Below are positions 51,631-59,911 of a stretch of 64,000 nucleotides of DNA, in pieces. The notes beneath the pieces are model-generated. The model made no database searches. It was given only the letters and a program-made list of their open reading frames with translations, and was not told the DNA's origin. The position numbers and the translations under genes are program-made. Source of the DNA: Chloroflexota bacterium (GTDB taxonomy: Bacteria > Chloroflexota > Anaerolineae > Anaerolineales > Anaerolineaceae); assembly GCA_029561345.1 (NCBI GenBank), contig JAKQJC010000059.1, forward strand, positions 62,001-126,000. Reading direction: 5' to 3'. Position 1 is the first letter of the stretch, and every line of letters begins with the position of its first letter.

Positions 51631-52197
51631 CTAGCGAGTGTAATATGTGAGTTTCATGCGTCCAAGAATGAATTCATCCCCGTGATTAATGGGGGTTTTC
51701 ACTTCGGGGCTGAGGCGCTGGTTGTGCAGATAGGTGCCGTTGACCGATCCCAGGTCTTTAAGGAAGACCTGGCCGTTTTCACAAACCAGGCAGGCGTGAC
51801 GACGGCTGACGCCATTTTCCAATCCCTGATAAGGGTCAAGGTTGATGTCGGGGAAGCGGTTATTGGCTGGATCATCACGGCCGAGAAGAACCTCAATTTT
51901 TCCGGGGGGAATGGGAATGGAAGATCCGCTGGATTGAACCAGGATACGTCCTGACACAGCTGAAATGCGCGGCGCAACGGGAGGCGTTTCAGCCGCACGG
52001 ATTGGGGTTGGACCTGTCGTGGATGCAGCCGGTTTTGGGTTTTGAGGAATCTGCGGTTTTTTGGGAAGGGTAGGTGGAACCGGATTCATCCAGGCCGGTA
52101 CCACAGGCGGTGCGGATGACACTTTTTCACCGCAATTATCACAGAATTGAGAACCGGCTTGGATGGGGTGGTTACATTTAGGACAGGTATCGGGCAT
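51631..52197 (-). CDS. Zinc-ribbon FHA-domain protein
   Basis: A 188-aa relative of the next gene. One zinc ribbon (CPKC...CDNC at 5-22), a Pro/Ala linker (30-75), then an FHA domain with LLGRDDPANNRFPDI, VSRRHACL and KDLGSVNGTYL. GGAG lies 9 bases before the ATG at 52197. The pair of FHA proteins has similar order and spacing, so duplication is likely. It binds phosphothreonine. Confidence 0.92.
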   Translation of the reverse strand: MPDTCPKCNHPIQAGSQFCDNCGEKVSSAPPVVPAWMNPVPPTLPKKPQIPQNPKPAASTTGPTPIRAAETPPVAPRISAVSGRILVQSSGSSIPIPPGKIEVLLGRDDPANNRFPDINLDPYQGLENGVSRRHACLVCENGQVFLKDLGSVNGTYLHNQRLSPEVKTPINHGDEFILGRMKLTYYTR

Positions 52198-52268
52198 TCG
52201 GCTTCTCCTCAATAATCTCACTTAATTATACAATAAAAGGTCTTTCTTCCAACATCCAGCTTCTGGCG

Positions 52269-53147
52269 TCAATAAGCCGCAACAATGATACTGATATTGT
52301 CTTCTCCACCGTTTTTGTTAGCCAGAGACACCAATTGCTGGCAGGAGCCATCGGGGGTCTCGGTCAAGAGCGTTTTTTCCAGAACAGACTGGTCCACTTT
52401 TTCCCACAGGCCGTCGCAACACAGCATAATCTTATCACCAGGCTGGATGATAAAGTCAAAGGTATCCACACTGATTGAAGCGCTGTCTCCCAGGCTGCGG
52501 TTGATGACATGGCGTTGAGGGTGTACTTTGGCTTCTTCAGGGGTGATGGCTCCGGAAGCGATCAACTCAAAAATGACTGAGTGATCGCGGCTGACCTGTT
52601 CCAACTTGCCGCCGTTCAGGTGATAAGTGCGGCTGTCGCCAACATTGGCGACAAGAACCTGCGGACGGTGAATTAATGCGCAGGTGAGGGTGCAGCCACA
52701 GCTTTGCCCTGAACGCTGTTTTTCGGCATTAACTGCGTTGTTGGCTGCTAAAACACTCTGTGTCAGGAGAGGCCTGAGCTGATCGCAGGTGAGATTGGCG
52801 CCGTGCGCCATGGGGGTGAAGACCAGGTCGAAAATGGACGCGGCCAGCTGGTGCAAAGCAAGGCGGCTGGCCACTTCACCCGCCGCATGCCCACCGATGC
52901 CATCGGCCACAGCCAGAAATTGAAGATCGGGGCGGCCTTTGCCCTCGCAAATGGCTGTGAAGTTGAGAATCAGAAGGCTGTCTTCATCCAGCTCGCGCAC
53001 CTGGCCTTCGCTTGTTTCACACGCGATGACGGGCAGAGCTGCATGGTGATTGGAGCCCGTCGCCTGGGTTGAGAGGAGGCTGCCGCCACACACGCGGCAG
53101 AACCGCGCTGTGCTGCGATTATCGGTTCCACAAGAGGCGCATATCAT
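52269..53147 (-). CDS. Zinc-ribbon PP2C phosphatase
   Basis: A 292-aa PPM-family phosphatase with an N-terminal zinc ribbon (CASC...CRVC at 3-20). The phosphatase motifs are RELDEDSLL, VADGIGGHAAGE, VANVGDSRTY, CDGLWEK and GGEDNISIIV, all complete. It is cytoplasmic by sequence. Zinc-ribbon plus PP2C is an uncommon fusion; the ribbon may tether it to the kinases of the cluster. Confidence 0.92.
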   Translation of the reverse strand: MICASCGTDNRSTARFCRVCGGSLLSTQATGSNHHAALPVIACETSEGQVRELDEDSLLILNFTAICEGKGRPDLQFLAVADGIGGHAAGEVASRLALHQLAASIFDLVFTPMAHGANLTCDQLRPLLTQSVLAANNAVNAEKQRSGQSCGCTLTCALIHRPQVLVANVGDSRTYHLNGGKLEQVSRDHSVIFELIASGAITPEEAKVHPQRHVINRSLGDSASISVDTFDFIIQPGDKIMLCCDGLWEKVDQSVLEKTLLTETPDGSCQQLVSLANKNGGEDNISIIVAAY

Positions 53148-53167
53148 AAACTCACCTCCGGGTCTGA

Positions 53168-55042
53168 TCAGGCCTGAACGATTTCGATAAGGACGGCGGT
53201 GATATTATCATGTCCGCCAGCCACGTTTGCCGCATTGATCAACGCATCACAGGCAGCTTGAGGGGAGGGAGAATGGATGACATGATACAGGATGTCCTCA
53301 TCCTCAAGCATCCCAGACAAACCATCTGAACAGAGCAGAATACGGTCGCCCTGTGCCAGAACATGGTTGGACAGGTCCACAGAAAAATGATGTGGATCAC
53401 CCATGGTGTGCAGGATGACATTTTTTTGCGGGTGATTGCGTGCCTCTTCAGCAGATATTTGGCCGCGGTTGACGAGTTCCTGCACCAAAGAATGATCCTG
53501 AGTGAGGCAGGTGATGGCGCCTGCCGAGATCTTATAACAGCGGCTGTCGCCGACGTGAGCGATATGTAGATTCAGGCCATCCAGCAAGGCTGCCACCAGG
53601 GTAGATCCCAGATCAGAGCCGGTTTTCTGGCGGATATCCACCAGAGCCTGGTTGGCAGACTCGACCAGCGATTTCAGCCACTTGTTCGGGTCATCCGGCA
53701 GTTTCTCGCTCAGACCGGCGAGGGCTTTGACGCGGATGAATTGAACCAGGCTGCCGCTGGCAATTTCTCCGGCAGCATGACCGCCCATGCCATCGCAGAC
53801 CAGAAACAACCCCAAAGGCTGACTGCGAGATTGGGTTATGGGGGCGATTTCGATGGTCAAAAGGCTGTCTTCGTTGAGGTCGCGAATGGCGCCCACATCC
53901 GTGCGGCGGCCGATGCGGAAATCTACGCAGGCGGGCGAGCGGATGGCATCGAGGATGCGGGTGAGATGGCCTTCCAGTTCAATGGCGCTGCTGAATTGAG
54001 CGTTCTTCAGGGTTTGATAATCCTGATTGGAAAGACCTTTCTCTTTGAGGTCGGGCCAGCGGGTCAGCCAGGAGGCAAACAGCGCTGAAAGCGCATTGAC
54101 ATCACGCGCCTGATGCTCAGCAGATAATTTGGAAGGGTAAATCATGTTGAGGAAGCCCACCCAGACCATGTTTTTCCCATCCATGCCCAGGCGCGATAGA
54201 TCAATTTTCCCATCGAAGGAAAATCCCTTGGAATGGAGATGAGACAGACCAGCTGAGATGCGCTTGCACTGCTGAAGCAGTTCAACCAGCTCCAGGTTGG
54301 TGGGCAGGGCAGCGGTGCGCGGGCAAACGAGACAATAACGCACCTTGCCGATGAGAATTTCCTGGAAGCTTGCCAGAGGGGGTCTCAAAGCGGGGTGCTT
54401 GATATCTTTTTCAAAGAGGGCTGTCAGAGATGCAGAATAAGGAACCAGCGACTCCAGCATGGTCAGACGGCTGTTGTCGGTTTGCAGCGCGCTGCCGCAA
54501 ATCATGCAGAATTTTTCCGGTTCGTAGGATTTGTTCCACCAGGAATAGAGCACGCCGCATTGCGGGTTGGTGCACCGGGACAAGCGTTTTTCTGCTGGCA
54601 GGCTCCATTCGGAAATCGTGTAGATGAAAGTTTTTCCGGCCAGGGGCGGATTTGAATTTAAGATTCGGTAATGCTCCCCGCATATCGATCCCAATGGGCG
54701 GGGGCTGTCAATTTCTTTCACCTGAATGCGCCGGGTCATATCTGTAGCCGCAGGCGGGGGAGGTGTGACGATGCTGGGCCGGGTATGCTCCGGGTCCGTT
54801 TTAGGTTCATCGCTGGCTGGATGAGCGGGGGTTGCCGGTTGGGCCGGCGAGGGTGCAACTGCACTGGTTTTAACCGGTTGAGTGTTTTCCAGACTGGATA
54901 AGTCTTGCATTGGGGCAGCCTGATTTGGGGCGGTTGGAATGGGTTCTGCCGCCGGAACGGGGGGAGGTAAAACCTCACGGCTATGGGGGCTTTGGTTGAT
55001 GTCATCATCAATGGGTTCATGGCAGTCCGGGCTCAGCGTCAT
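53168..55042 (-). CDS. Pseudokinase-PP2C fusion protein
   Basis: A 624-aa protein in three parts. Residues 1-110 are Pro-rich and disordered-looking. Residues 120-370 follow a kinase fold order (HYRILN start, KHPALRPPLASFQEILIGKVRYCLVC as helix C and hinge strands, GLSHLHSKGFSF, a DVNALSALFASWLTRW helix F) but lack the catalytic Lys, HRD (FSFDG here) and DFG (VGF here). A zinc ribbon (CTNPQC...CMIC at 157-182) interrupts the N-lobe. Residues 376-620 are a complete PP2C (LNEDSLL, CDGMGGHAAGE, HVGDSRCY, SDGLSGML, GGHDNITAV). The start overlaps the FHA gene in ATGA. The pseudokinase probably directs or controls the phosphatase. Confidence 0.88.
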   Translation of the reverse strand: MTLSPDCHEPIDDDINQSPHSREVLPPPVPAAEPIPTAPNQAAPMQDLSSLENTQPVKTSAVAPSPAQPATPAHPASDEPKTDPEHTRPSIVTPPPPAATDMTRRIQVKEIDSPRPLGSICGEHYRILNSNPPLAGKTFIYTISEWSLPAEKRLSRCTNPQCGVLYSWWNKSYEPEKFCMICGSALQTDNSRLTMLESLVPYSASLTALFEKDIKHPALRPPLASFQEILIGKVRYCLVCPRTAALPTNLELVELLQQCKRISAGLSHLHSKGFSFDGKIDLSRLGMDGKNMVWVGFLNMIYPSKLSAEHQARDVNALSALFASWLTRWPDLKEKGLSNQDYQTLKNAQFSSAIELEGHLTRILDAIRSPACVDFRIGRRTDVGAIRDLNEDSLLTIEIAPITQSRSQPLGLFLVCDGMGGHAAGEIASGSLVQFIRVKALAGLSEKLPDDPNKWLKSLVESANQALVDIRQKTGSDLGSTLVAALLDGLNLHIAHVGDSRCYKISAGAITCLTQDHSLVQELVNRGQISAEEARNHPQKNVILHTMGDPHHFSVDLSNHVLAQGDRILLCSDGLSGMLEDEDILYHVIHSPSPQAACDALINAANVAGGHDNITAVLIEIVQA

Positions 55043-55536
55043 GCTTGCTCCTTTTCAACCACAGAAGCAGGGTTGCGGGGGGTGAGTCCGCTGACTTTAA
55101 TGATGGTTTCGCCAAGGCGAATTTGATAACGATCCAGTAAAATATTGCGGCGGGAGGGCCGTCCGTTGATAATCATGCCGTTATCTGAATTCAAGTCTTC
55201 TATACAGAATGTTTCCTCTTCGTTATCATAGTAAATCCGGGCATGGCGGCGGGAGACAGTGGCATCGTTGATGACGATATCATTATCTGATTCGCGGCCA
55301 ATCGTAATGGGCAGCTGCTGCACTGCATAGGATCCTTCCGGCCATGATAGGGTCATTAGTGCGCGGGAGGGCGCGTGTTTGCCTGCCTGGTGGGCAGCCA
55401 CCTGGGGAGATTTCGTCGGTGAAGGGGCTTTTGAACCGCGAATCAACAAGAAAAATACCGCAACGGCTATCAGGACCAACATCAAAAAAACAATGATGAT
55501 CACCGGTAAAATAAAAGTGACAAACGATGCATTCAT
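55039..55536 (-). CDS. Membrane-anchored FHA-domain protein
   Basis: A 165-aa protein: one N-terminal membrane helix (about 5-32), a basic linker, then a cytoplasmic FHA domain (about 75-150) with ITIGRESDNDIVI, VSRRHARIYYD and EDLNSDNGMIING. It is first in the cluster, transcribed from a promoter about 110 bases upstream. It could recruit phosphorylated partners to the membrane. GGAAG lies 9 bases before the ATG at 55536; an earlier ATG at 55569 lacks a ribosome site. Confidence 0.88.
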   Translation of the reverse strand: MNASFVTFILPVIIIVFLMLVLIAVAVFFLLIRGSKAPSPTKSPQVAAHQAGKHAPSRALMTLSWPEGSYAVQQLPITIGRESDNDIVINDATVSRRHARIYYDNEEETFCIEDLNSDNGMIINGRPSRRNILLDRYQIRLGETIIKVSGLTPRNPASVVEKEQA

Positions 55537-55644
55537 AAGATGGATCTTCCAAACCCTTTCTATTTTCATGCAGCCGTAAAATCATTGGGATTCTGCGCCA
55601 CCACTCCCGGTCAAAACTTCCTGGCTGAATCCCGTCACACTTTG

Positions 55645-55673
55645 ATTATACTCCCATATGGATGGAAACAAAA
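55645..55673 (-). promoter_or_regulatory. Promoter of the kinase/phosphatase/FHA operon
   Basis: On the minus strand, TTTTGT (55673-55668), a 17-base spacer and TATAAT (55650-55645). No other promoter as good is seen within the eight-gene run, whose gaps are at most about 140 bases. Confidence 0.6.
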
Positions 55674-55696
55674 ACGCAGAGAAACCTGCGCTTTTG
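55670..55696 (-). terminator. Terminator of the propeller gene
   Basis: An imperfect stem (AAACGCAG with CTGCGCTTT), followed on the minus strand by TTTTTGTTT, just downstream of the 55732 gene stop and abutting the next promoter. Confidence 0.6.
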
Positions 55697-55731
55697 TTAA
55701 TTGGAGGTGAAGAGGGCTGAAATAAGAGAGA

Positions 55732-57144
55732 TTATTTCACAATCCGGCTGAGGATGGCGAGGCCCAGCAGGAAGAGAAGCAGCAAGGCAACCGAACCCGC
55801 AGCTCCAGCGCCAAGGGCGGTTAAAAGACCGGCGGATGGACCATTCAACATCTCCTGGAAAGATCCCGCAGGTTCATATAGTTTTACTTCTTCTGAAGTG
55901 GAGGCGTGAGAGGTGGTCTCTGAAGTTTCCGTGCCGCTTCCAGAGGTTTCATGTGTGGGGGTTTCAAGGATCCCATGCTCCGGTGTTGGCGTGGCTTTAT
56001 GCAGGGGCTCCAGGGTGGCTTCCTGCATGGGGGTGGCAGAAGCTTCATGAACAGGCTCAGGGGTTTGCGTGGGGGGAACTGGCGTGTCAGAGGGCAAAGG
56101 CGCGGTGGTGGGGGTGGGCGGCTGGGGGGTGTTGGTGGCCTGCTCTGGTGTGGCAGTTGGCGGCGGCGGGAAGGTGGGAGTGATAGAGGGCTGTGAGGTG
56201 GGTTGGACGATGGCAAAGGGCCGCCAGGCTGGCGCCATGCTGTCAGCAGCGACCATGGTGATGGCATTCGTCTCAAGGTTGAGAATGGCAACCCCCAGGC
56301 GGATGAAATTATCTCCGGTCTGATATTGTTCCACGGCCAGCCATTTTCCGTCGCTGGCCCAGGATGGACTGGCAGTATCAGAAAAAGTGAACTGCACCTG
56401 GCTGTCTTTGTTGATGACCGTGGTCTTTTTGCTGCCGTAAAACACCCCCGATGTGCAATTCTCAGCGTAGGTGAAAGCGATACGGCCGTCAGGATGGAAA
56501 GCCGGCCAGAAACGGCAGGATTGAACGGCACTTTCAGGAAAATTAAGATTTTCTTCGGTCATTGCAGCGGCAGATAGATCCCACTTCAAAAGTTTGAATC
56601 CACTGCTTTCAAGGGAGGTGTAAATGGCCTTTGAATCTGGAGCCCAACTGATCACGTCGTAGATGCCGTATTTGCTTTTTTGGCTGGCAAAATAGGTGTT
56701 CAGCAGAACCAGCTCTTTGCGCTCTGAGCCATCTGGCTTGATGGTTTCGAGGTAAAAGGTGAAATCGCCGGGGGTCTTATAACCCAGAAAGGCTATGGTG
56801 CTGCCATCTGGAGCCCAGGCACCCAGCATGGCCTGTTCGGCGAGGGTGCGCTGTTCCCCGGTTTGCAGATCCAAAATCTTTAGGTTGCTGCCATTGGGAA
56901 TCAGGCTGTCAAACAGCAGATAACGGCCATCTGGGGACCATGAGAGATGGACATAGTATCCCTGGGAAACCAGACGCTGCGTGGCCCCGGTAGAAAGATT
57001 CAGGAGGATGATCTCCTGATCTTTGGAGATATAGGCCAATTGGCCGGGCGCATTGGTTACGGTTTGAGCTGCTGCGGCTGGCTGAGGAAAAACAAAAATG
57101 AACAGAAGCAGTAAAATAATGACAACACGGGCAAATCTTTTCAT
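55732..57144 (-). CDS. Exported TolB-like propeller protein with C-terminal membrane anchor
   Basis: A 470-aa protein: signal peptide (about 1-26, ending in PAAAA), then WD40-like/PD40 beta repeats (about 30-330) with LSWSPDGRYLLF, GAWAPDGSTIAFLG, ISWAPDSKAIY and PSWASDGKWLAVE, then a Pro/Thr/Glu-rich linker of about 100 residues, and a final membrane helix (about 438-465) with basic end RIVK. It is shown outside the cell on a flexible stalk. GGAG lies 9 bases before the ATG at 57144. It may act as a sensor partner for the kinases downstream on the same strand, which is inference from position only. Confidence 0.85.
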   Translation of the reverse strand: MKRFARVVIILLLLFIFVFPQPAAAAQTVTNAPGQLAYISKDQEIILLNLSTGATQRLVSQGYYVHLSWSPDGRYLLFDSLIPNGSNLKILDLQTGEQRTLAEQAMLGAWAPDGSTIAFLGYKTPGDFTFYLETIKPDGSERKELVLLNTYFASQKSKYGIYDVISWAPDSKAIYTSLESSGFKLLKWDLSAAAMTEENLNFPESAVQSCRFWPAFHPDGRIAFTYAENCTSGVFYGSKKTTVINKDSQVQFTFSDTASPSWASDGKWLAVEQYQTGDNFIRLGVAILNLETNAITMVAADSMAPAWRPFAIVQPTSQPSITPTFPPPPTATPEQATNTPQPPTPTTAPLPSDTPVPPTQTPEPVHEASATPMQEATLEPLHKATPTPEHGILETPTHETSGSGTETSETTSHASTSEEVKLYEPAGSFQEMLNGPSAGLLTALGAGAAGSVALLLLFLLGLAILSRIVK

Positions 57145-57314
57145 AAGCCATACTCCGGGCGGATGGATGGACATCTCTTCAATATTATACATCGGCGGAG
57201 CACAGACTGAATGCAAGGAGATTAAAATTCTCATAAAATTGGGATGAATTATGACCAAAAGGTGAAAAATCCGCCATTCTGGCAAAGGTGATAGTTCCTG
57301 ATAGAGAAAAAAAA

Positions 57315-57376
57315 TATAATTAAATCGTAACCACTCAGGCGGCGAAGGAAACCGTAGCGCCTGATCGAGCGGTTAC
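57315..57376 (+). promoter_or_regulatory. -10 box and structured 5' leader before the thiolase
   Basis: TATAAT at 57315-57320 is followed by nested inverted repeats: GTAACC (57327-57332) with GGTTAC (57371-57376), and CAGGCG (57336-57341) with CGCCTG (57358-57363), enclosing a purine-rich loop. The RNA leader could fold into a two-tier hairpin, a possible riboswitch or protein-binding leader of no class I recognise. The rest of the gap from 57145 holds nothing else clear. Confidence 0.5.
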
Positions 57377-57415
57377 CTTACTGACATCCACCTGCTTCAG
57401 AAAGGAATGAACACC

Positions 57416-58573
57416 ATGCGAGAAGTTGCAGTGATTGGCATCGGCCAGACAAAGGTTGATGAACATTGGGATAAATCCCTGCGCGAGCTGGCGGGTGAAG
57501 CTGTTTTTGCCGCCCTGGCAGACGCGGGGCGTGAATCGGTGAGCGCCATGTATGTGGGCAACATGCTTTCGGGTCCAGCGAACAAACAGCAGCACCTGGG
57601 GGCATTTATTGCCGACTGGGTGGGCATGCGTTACACCGAGTCAATGCGGATTGAGTCAGCCTGCTCTTCGGGTTCGGCGGCTTTCCGCACCGGTCTGATG
57701 GCAGTGGCCTCAGGCGCCGTGGACAGCGCTGTTGTGGTGGGGGTGGAAAAAATGATCGATTCACCGGGCGACGAGGTGACGGCAGCATTGGCCACCGCAG
57801 CAGACGCGGATTGGGAAGTGGACCAGGGGGTTTCGTTTGTGGCGCTCAATGCGCTGATCATGCGGCGCTATATTCTGGAGTATGGATGGAAACATGCCGA
57901 TTTTGGCGCTTTTTCGGTCAATGCGCACACCAACGGCAAACAAAATCCCTACGCGCGTTTCCAGGAAGGCCTGACGGTGGAAGGGTATGCCAAGGCTGGC
58001 ATGATCGCCGATCCCATCAACCTGATGGACGCCTCGCCGATGGGTGACGGGGCGGCGGCCGCTGTTATGGTGCCGCTGGATTCACTGAATAAAAACCGCA
58101 ACGGGTTGATCACCGTGGTTGGTTCGGGTTCGGCCACCGACAGCCTCGCTGTGCACAGCCGCACAGACCCGCTGTGGCTGACAGCAGCGGAAAAATCGGT
58201 GAAGATGGCCTATGCCCAGGCGGGCATTGGCCCTGAGCAAATTGACCTGTTTGAGGCGCACGATGCTTTTACAATTATGGCTGCCCTCTCGCTTGAGGCC
58301 TGCGGCTTTGCAGAACGCGGACGGGCGCCGCAGCTGGCACTGGATGGAGAGATCACTCCCAAAGGCCGCATTCCGATTGCCACACGCGGCGGTTTGAAGG
58401 CGCGCGGTCACCCGGTTGGCGCTACGGGCATGTACCAGATTGTGGAAGTTGTCCAGCAGCTGCGCGGCGAAGCCCACGGCAGCCAGGTGGAGAATGCGCA
58501 GTACGGCATGGCGCAGAATATTGGCGGCAGCGGTTCCAACATTGTGACGCATATTCTCAAACGCCTGAACTAA
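57416..58573 (+). CDS. Thiolase-family acyltransferase (SCP-x/acetyl-CoA acetyltransferase-like)
   Basis: A 385-aa thiolase. Nucleophile Cys in ESACSSGSAAFRTG near 83, the His of EAHDAFTIMA near 285, and the catalytic GGLKARGHPVGATG near 335 are all present. It belongs to the SCP-x-like group seen in bacteria and archaea, which makes or cleaves beta-ketoacyl-CoA. AAAGGA lies 9 bases before the ATG at 57416; an ATG at 57407 is too close. Relatives often have an OB-fold partner and HMG-CoA synthase beside them; neither is here. It is followed by a terminator. Confidence 0.9.
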   Translation: MREVAVIGIGQTKVDEHWDKSLRELAGEAVFAALADAGRESVSAMYVGNMLSGPANKQQHLGAFIADWVGMRYTESMRIESACSSGSAAFRTGLMAVASGAVDSAVVVGVEKMIDSPGDEVTAALATAADADWEVDQGVSFVALNALIMRRYILEYGWKHADFGAFSVNAHTNGKQNPYARFQEGLTVEGYAKAGMIADPINLMDASPMGDGAAAAVMVPLDSLNKNRNGLITVVGSGSATDSLAVHSRTDPLWLTAAEKSVKMAYAQAGIGPEQIDLFEAHDAFTIMAALSLEACGFAERGRAPQLALDGEITPKGRIPIATRGGLKARGHPVGATGMYQIVEVVQQLRGEAHGSQVENAQYGMAQNIGGSGSNIVTHILKRLN

Positions 58574-58588
58574 AAAAACAGTATAATA

Positions 58589-58622
58589 CCGCTGTGGGAG
58601 GGTTGCCCACGGCGGTTTTTTT
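58589..58622 (+). terminator. Rho-independent terminator
   Basis: Stem CCGCTGTGGG with CCCACGGCGG (one wobble), then a T run. It separates the thiolase from the ferredoxin gene. Confidence 0.88.
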
Positions 58623-58644
58623 GTTTTATCTTTATTAGAGGTAA

Positions 58645-59907
58645 ATGATGACTGACGCCACCCCCTATCACCACCTGACTGACCGGCTTAACCGCTTCCC
58701 GCAAGGCGCGCCAGATTCACCCACCCTGCAGAAAATTCTGCGCGTGTTGATGACGCCCAGAGAGGCTGAACTGGTGTCGCAGCTGCCCATTAAGCCTTTC
58801 ACAGCACAGCAGGCCAGCCGCAACTGGAAAATAGACCTGACCGAAACGCGCAAGGTGCTGGATGGGCTTTCCAGCCGGGCTCTGCTGGTGGATGTTGAAA
58901 AAAATGGCGAGATGATTTACGTTTTGCCGCCGCCCATGGCGGGCTTTTTTGAATTTTCATTGATGCGGCTGCGGGATGATGTGGACCAAAAATTGCTCAG
59001 CGAGCTTTTCTACCAATACTGCACGGTGGAAGAAGATTTTATGCGCAGCCTGTTCATCACTGAAACCAAGCCAGGGCGAGTATTTGTCAACGAGTCCGTT
59101 CTCCCGGAAATCGAAGTACTGGATTACGAACGTGCCAGTCACCTGATCAAAACGTCTTCTCATCGCGGGGTGGGGATGTGTTACTGCCGCCATAAAAAGG
59201 GCCATGTTGGCCAGGCCTGCAGCGCGCCGATGCATATTTGCATGACCTTTGGCGGCTGCGCAGAGTCGCTGGTCAGGGCGGGCTATGCCCGCGCGGTGGA
59301 CCCGGTTGAAGGATTGGATTTGCTGCAGCAAGCCTATGAATCGAACCTGGTGCAGTTTGGCGAAAACGTACAGCGCGGGGGCAGCTTTATTTGCAATTGC
59401 TGCGGCTGCTGCTGCGAGGCCATGATCGCTGCCCGGCGGTTCAGCTTTTTGCGTCCCATTCATACCAGTCATTTCATGCCGCTTGTGGATGCGGATACCT
59501 GCACAGGATGCGGAAAATGCGCTGCGGTTTGCCCGGTGGAAGCAATGGGGATGGTTTCGGCAAACGATGCTGCACGGCCCAACCGGCGCAAAGCGCGGGT
59601 GGATGAAAACATCTGCCTGGGGTGCGGCGTGTGCGTGCGAGCCTGCCCTGCAAAAAGCATCCGGCTTGAGCACCGCTCTAGCCGGATGGTGACGCCAGTG
59701 AACACTATTCACCGGGTGGCGCTGATGGCGCTGGAACGTGGTCAGCTGCAAGATTTGATTTTTGATAACAAAGTGCTCTTCAGCCACCGTGCATTGGGGG
59801 CGCTGTTGGGTGTTATTTTGCATCTGCCGCCAGTCAAGCGGCTGATGGCGACCGAACAGGTGCGTTCGCAGTTTCTGGCTGCCCTGGCCTCACGAATGGA
59901 CGGTTAG
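58645..59907 (+). CDS. Polyferredoxin with winged-helix N-terminus
   Basis: A 420-aa iron-sulfur protein. A winged-helix-like segment (about 30-95) is followed by a Cys-rich stretch near 180 (CYCRHKKGHVGQAC and CMTFGGC), a cluster CNCCGCCCEA near 250, and two 4Fe-4S ferredoxin motifs, CTGCGKCAAVCPVEA near 285 and CLGCGVCVRACPAKS near 320. It probably carries electrons for an unseen reductase. AGAGGT lies 3 or 6 bases before the two ATGs (58645, 58648). No matching redox enzyme is adjacent, but its position after a thiolase hints at acyl-CoA reduction. Confidence 0.85.
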   Translation: MMTDATPYHHLTDRLNRFPQGAPDSPTLQKILRVLMTPREAELVSQLPIKPFTAQQASRNWKIDLTETRKVLDGLSSRALLVDVEKNGEMIYVLPPPMAGFFEFSLMRLRDDVDQKLLSELFYQYCTVEEDFMRSLFITETKPGRVFVNESVLPEIEVLDYERASHLIKTSSHRGVGMCYCRHKKGHVGQACSAPMHICMTFGGCAESLVRAGYARAVDPVEGLDLLQQAYESNLVQFGENVQRGGSFICNCCGCCCEAMIAARRFSFLRPIHTSHFMPLVDADTCTGCGKCAAVCPVEAMGMVSANDAARPNRRKARVDENICLGCGVCVRACPAKSIRLEHRSSRMVTPVNTIHRVALMALERGQLQDLIFDNKVLFSHRALGALLGVILHLPPVKRLMATEQVRSQFLAALASRMDG

Positions 59908-59911
59908 CCTT

